A stretch of 64,000 bases of DNA, from positions 186,001-250,000 of the forward strand of contig NW_025791658.1 in assembly GCF_921293095.1 (NCBI RefSeq). Direction: 5' to 3'. Under the pieces are notes generated by a model. It was not told the DNA's origin and made no database searches. It saw only the letters and a program-made list of their open reading frames with translations. Shown piece after piece: positions 63,977-64,000 of the stretch. The stretch is from Ischnura elegans (taxonomy: Eukaryota > Arthropoda > Insecta > Odonata > Coenagrionidae). Position numbers and translations under genes: made by a program. Each line of letters opens with the position of its first letter. Position 1 is the stretch's first letter.

Positions 63977-64000
63977 ACACCATCTCCGTCGCGGAATCCG

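Noticed and set aside
36724..63983. Integrase, capsid or protease genes expected of a Polinton
   Set aside because: No catalytic signature of any was seen in any frame. The array is therefore called Polinton/adintovirus-like only from the polymerase and ATPase.
36724..63983. Polydnavirus proviral segments
   Set aside because: The genes are polymerase, ATPase and dUTPase of a replicating DNA virus lineage. No segment excision motifs or virulence-gene families were seen.

Overview
ORGANISM. This is eukaryotic, almost certainly arthropod, genomic DNA. It is AT-rich and crowded with transposable elements. It carries fragments of Penelope-like, Helitron, mariner/Tc1, hAT-type, piggyBac-type and non-LTR elements, a tRNA-derived SINE, several satellites, and spliced genes with GT-AG introns and TATA/initiator promoters. 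There are no bacterial operons, rRNA or CRISPR arrays. The species cannot be fixed from sequence alone. REGION 1 (1 to 36.5 kb) is host DNA. It opens in a tandem array of ~365-bp units. The only clear conserved cellular gene is a minus-strand three-exon piece encoding a Neuralized homology repeat (NHR) domain (7.69 to 11.96 kb). A minus-strand first exon for a small secreted protein lies at 22.0 kb. The rest is repeats: a ~650-bp MITE family with TA target duplications (at least seven copies), a TTAA-flanked MITE pair, two abutting hAT-type MITEs with overlapping 8-bp duplications, a 90-bp minisatellite, a 155-bp satellite with higher-order structure, a Helitron whose two ends can be read inside that satellite, a non-LTR element broken by three nested insertions (26.9 to 29.6 kb), and a ~3.96-kb unclassified element with 14-bp inverted termini (30.77 to 34.73 kb). 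REGION 2 (36.7 kb to the window end) is a decayed, heavily rearranged array of virus-derived genes of the Polinton/Maverick-adintovirus type. It contains pieces of a protein-primed family B DNA polymerase, an FtsK/HerA (A32-like) packaging ATPase, dUTPase, and several recurring small gene families labelled here A to F. Families A and B share a C-terminal block with an LP..F motif followed by an EIM..NY-like motif. Family C is a ~79-residue protein. Family D is a Cys/Ser-rich protein with an NWCS.CI motif. Family E is a short Ala-rich domain with an R.LSAV-like block. Family F lies downstream of one ATPase. Each recurs two to nine times in different orders with frameshifts and stops, and a few copies are open. 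Several units keep a TATA box, an initiator 32 to 34 bases downstream and small introns, so the source genome was transcribed in the nucleus by RNA polymerase II. No integrase, capsid gene or polymerase palm domain was seen in the window. HOW IT FITS. Region 2 looks like an integrated, repeatedly duplicated DNA virus (or several related ones) inside a repeat-rich host locus. A host SINE and long inverted repeats occur within or at the edge of the array, so integration is not recent.
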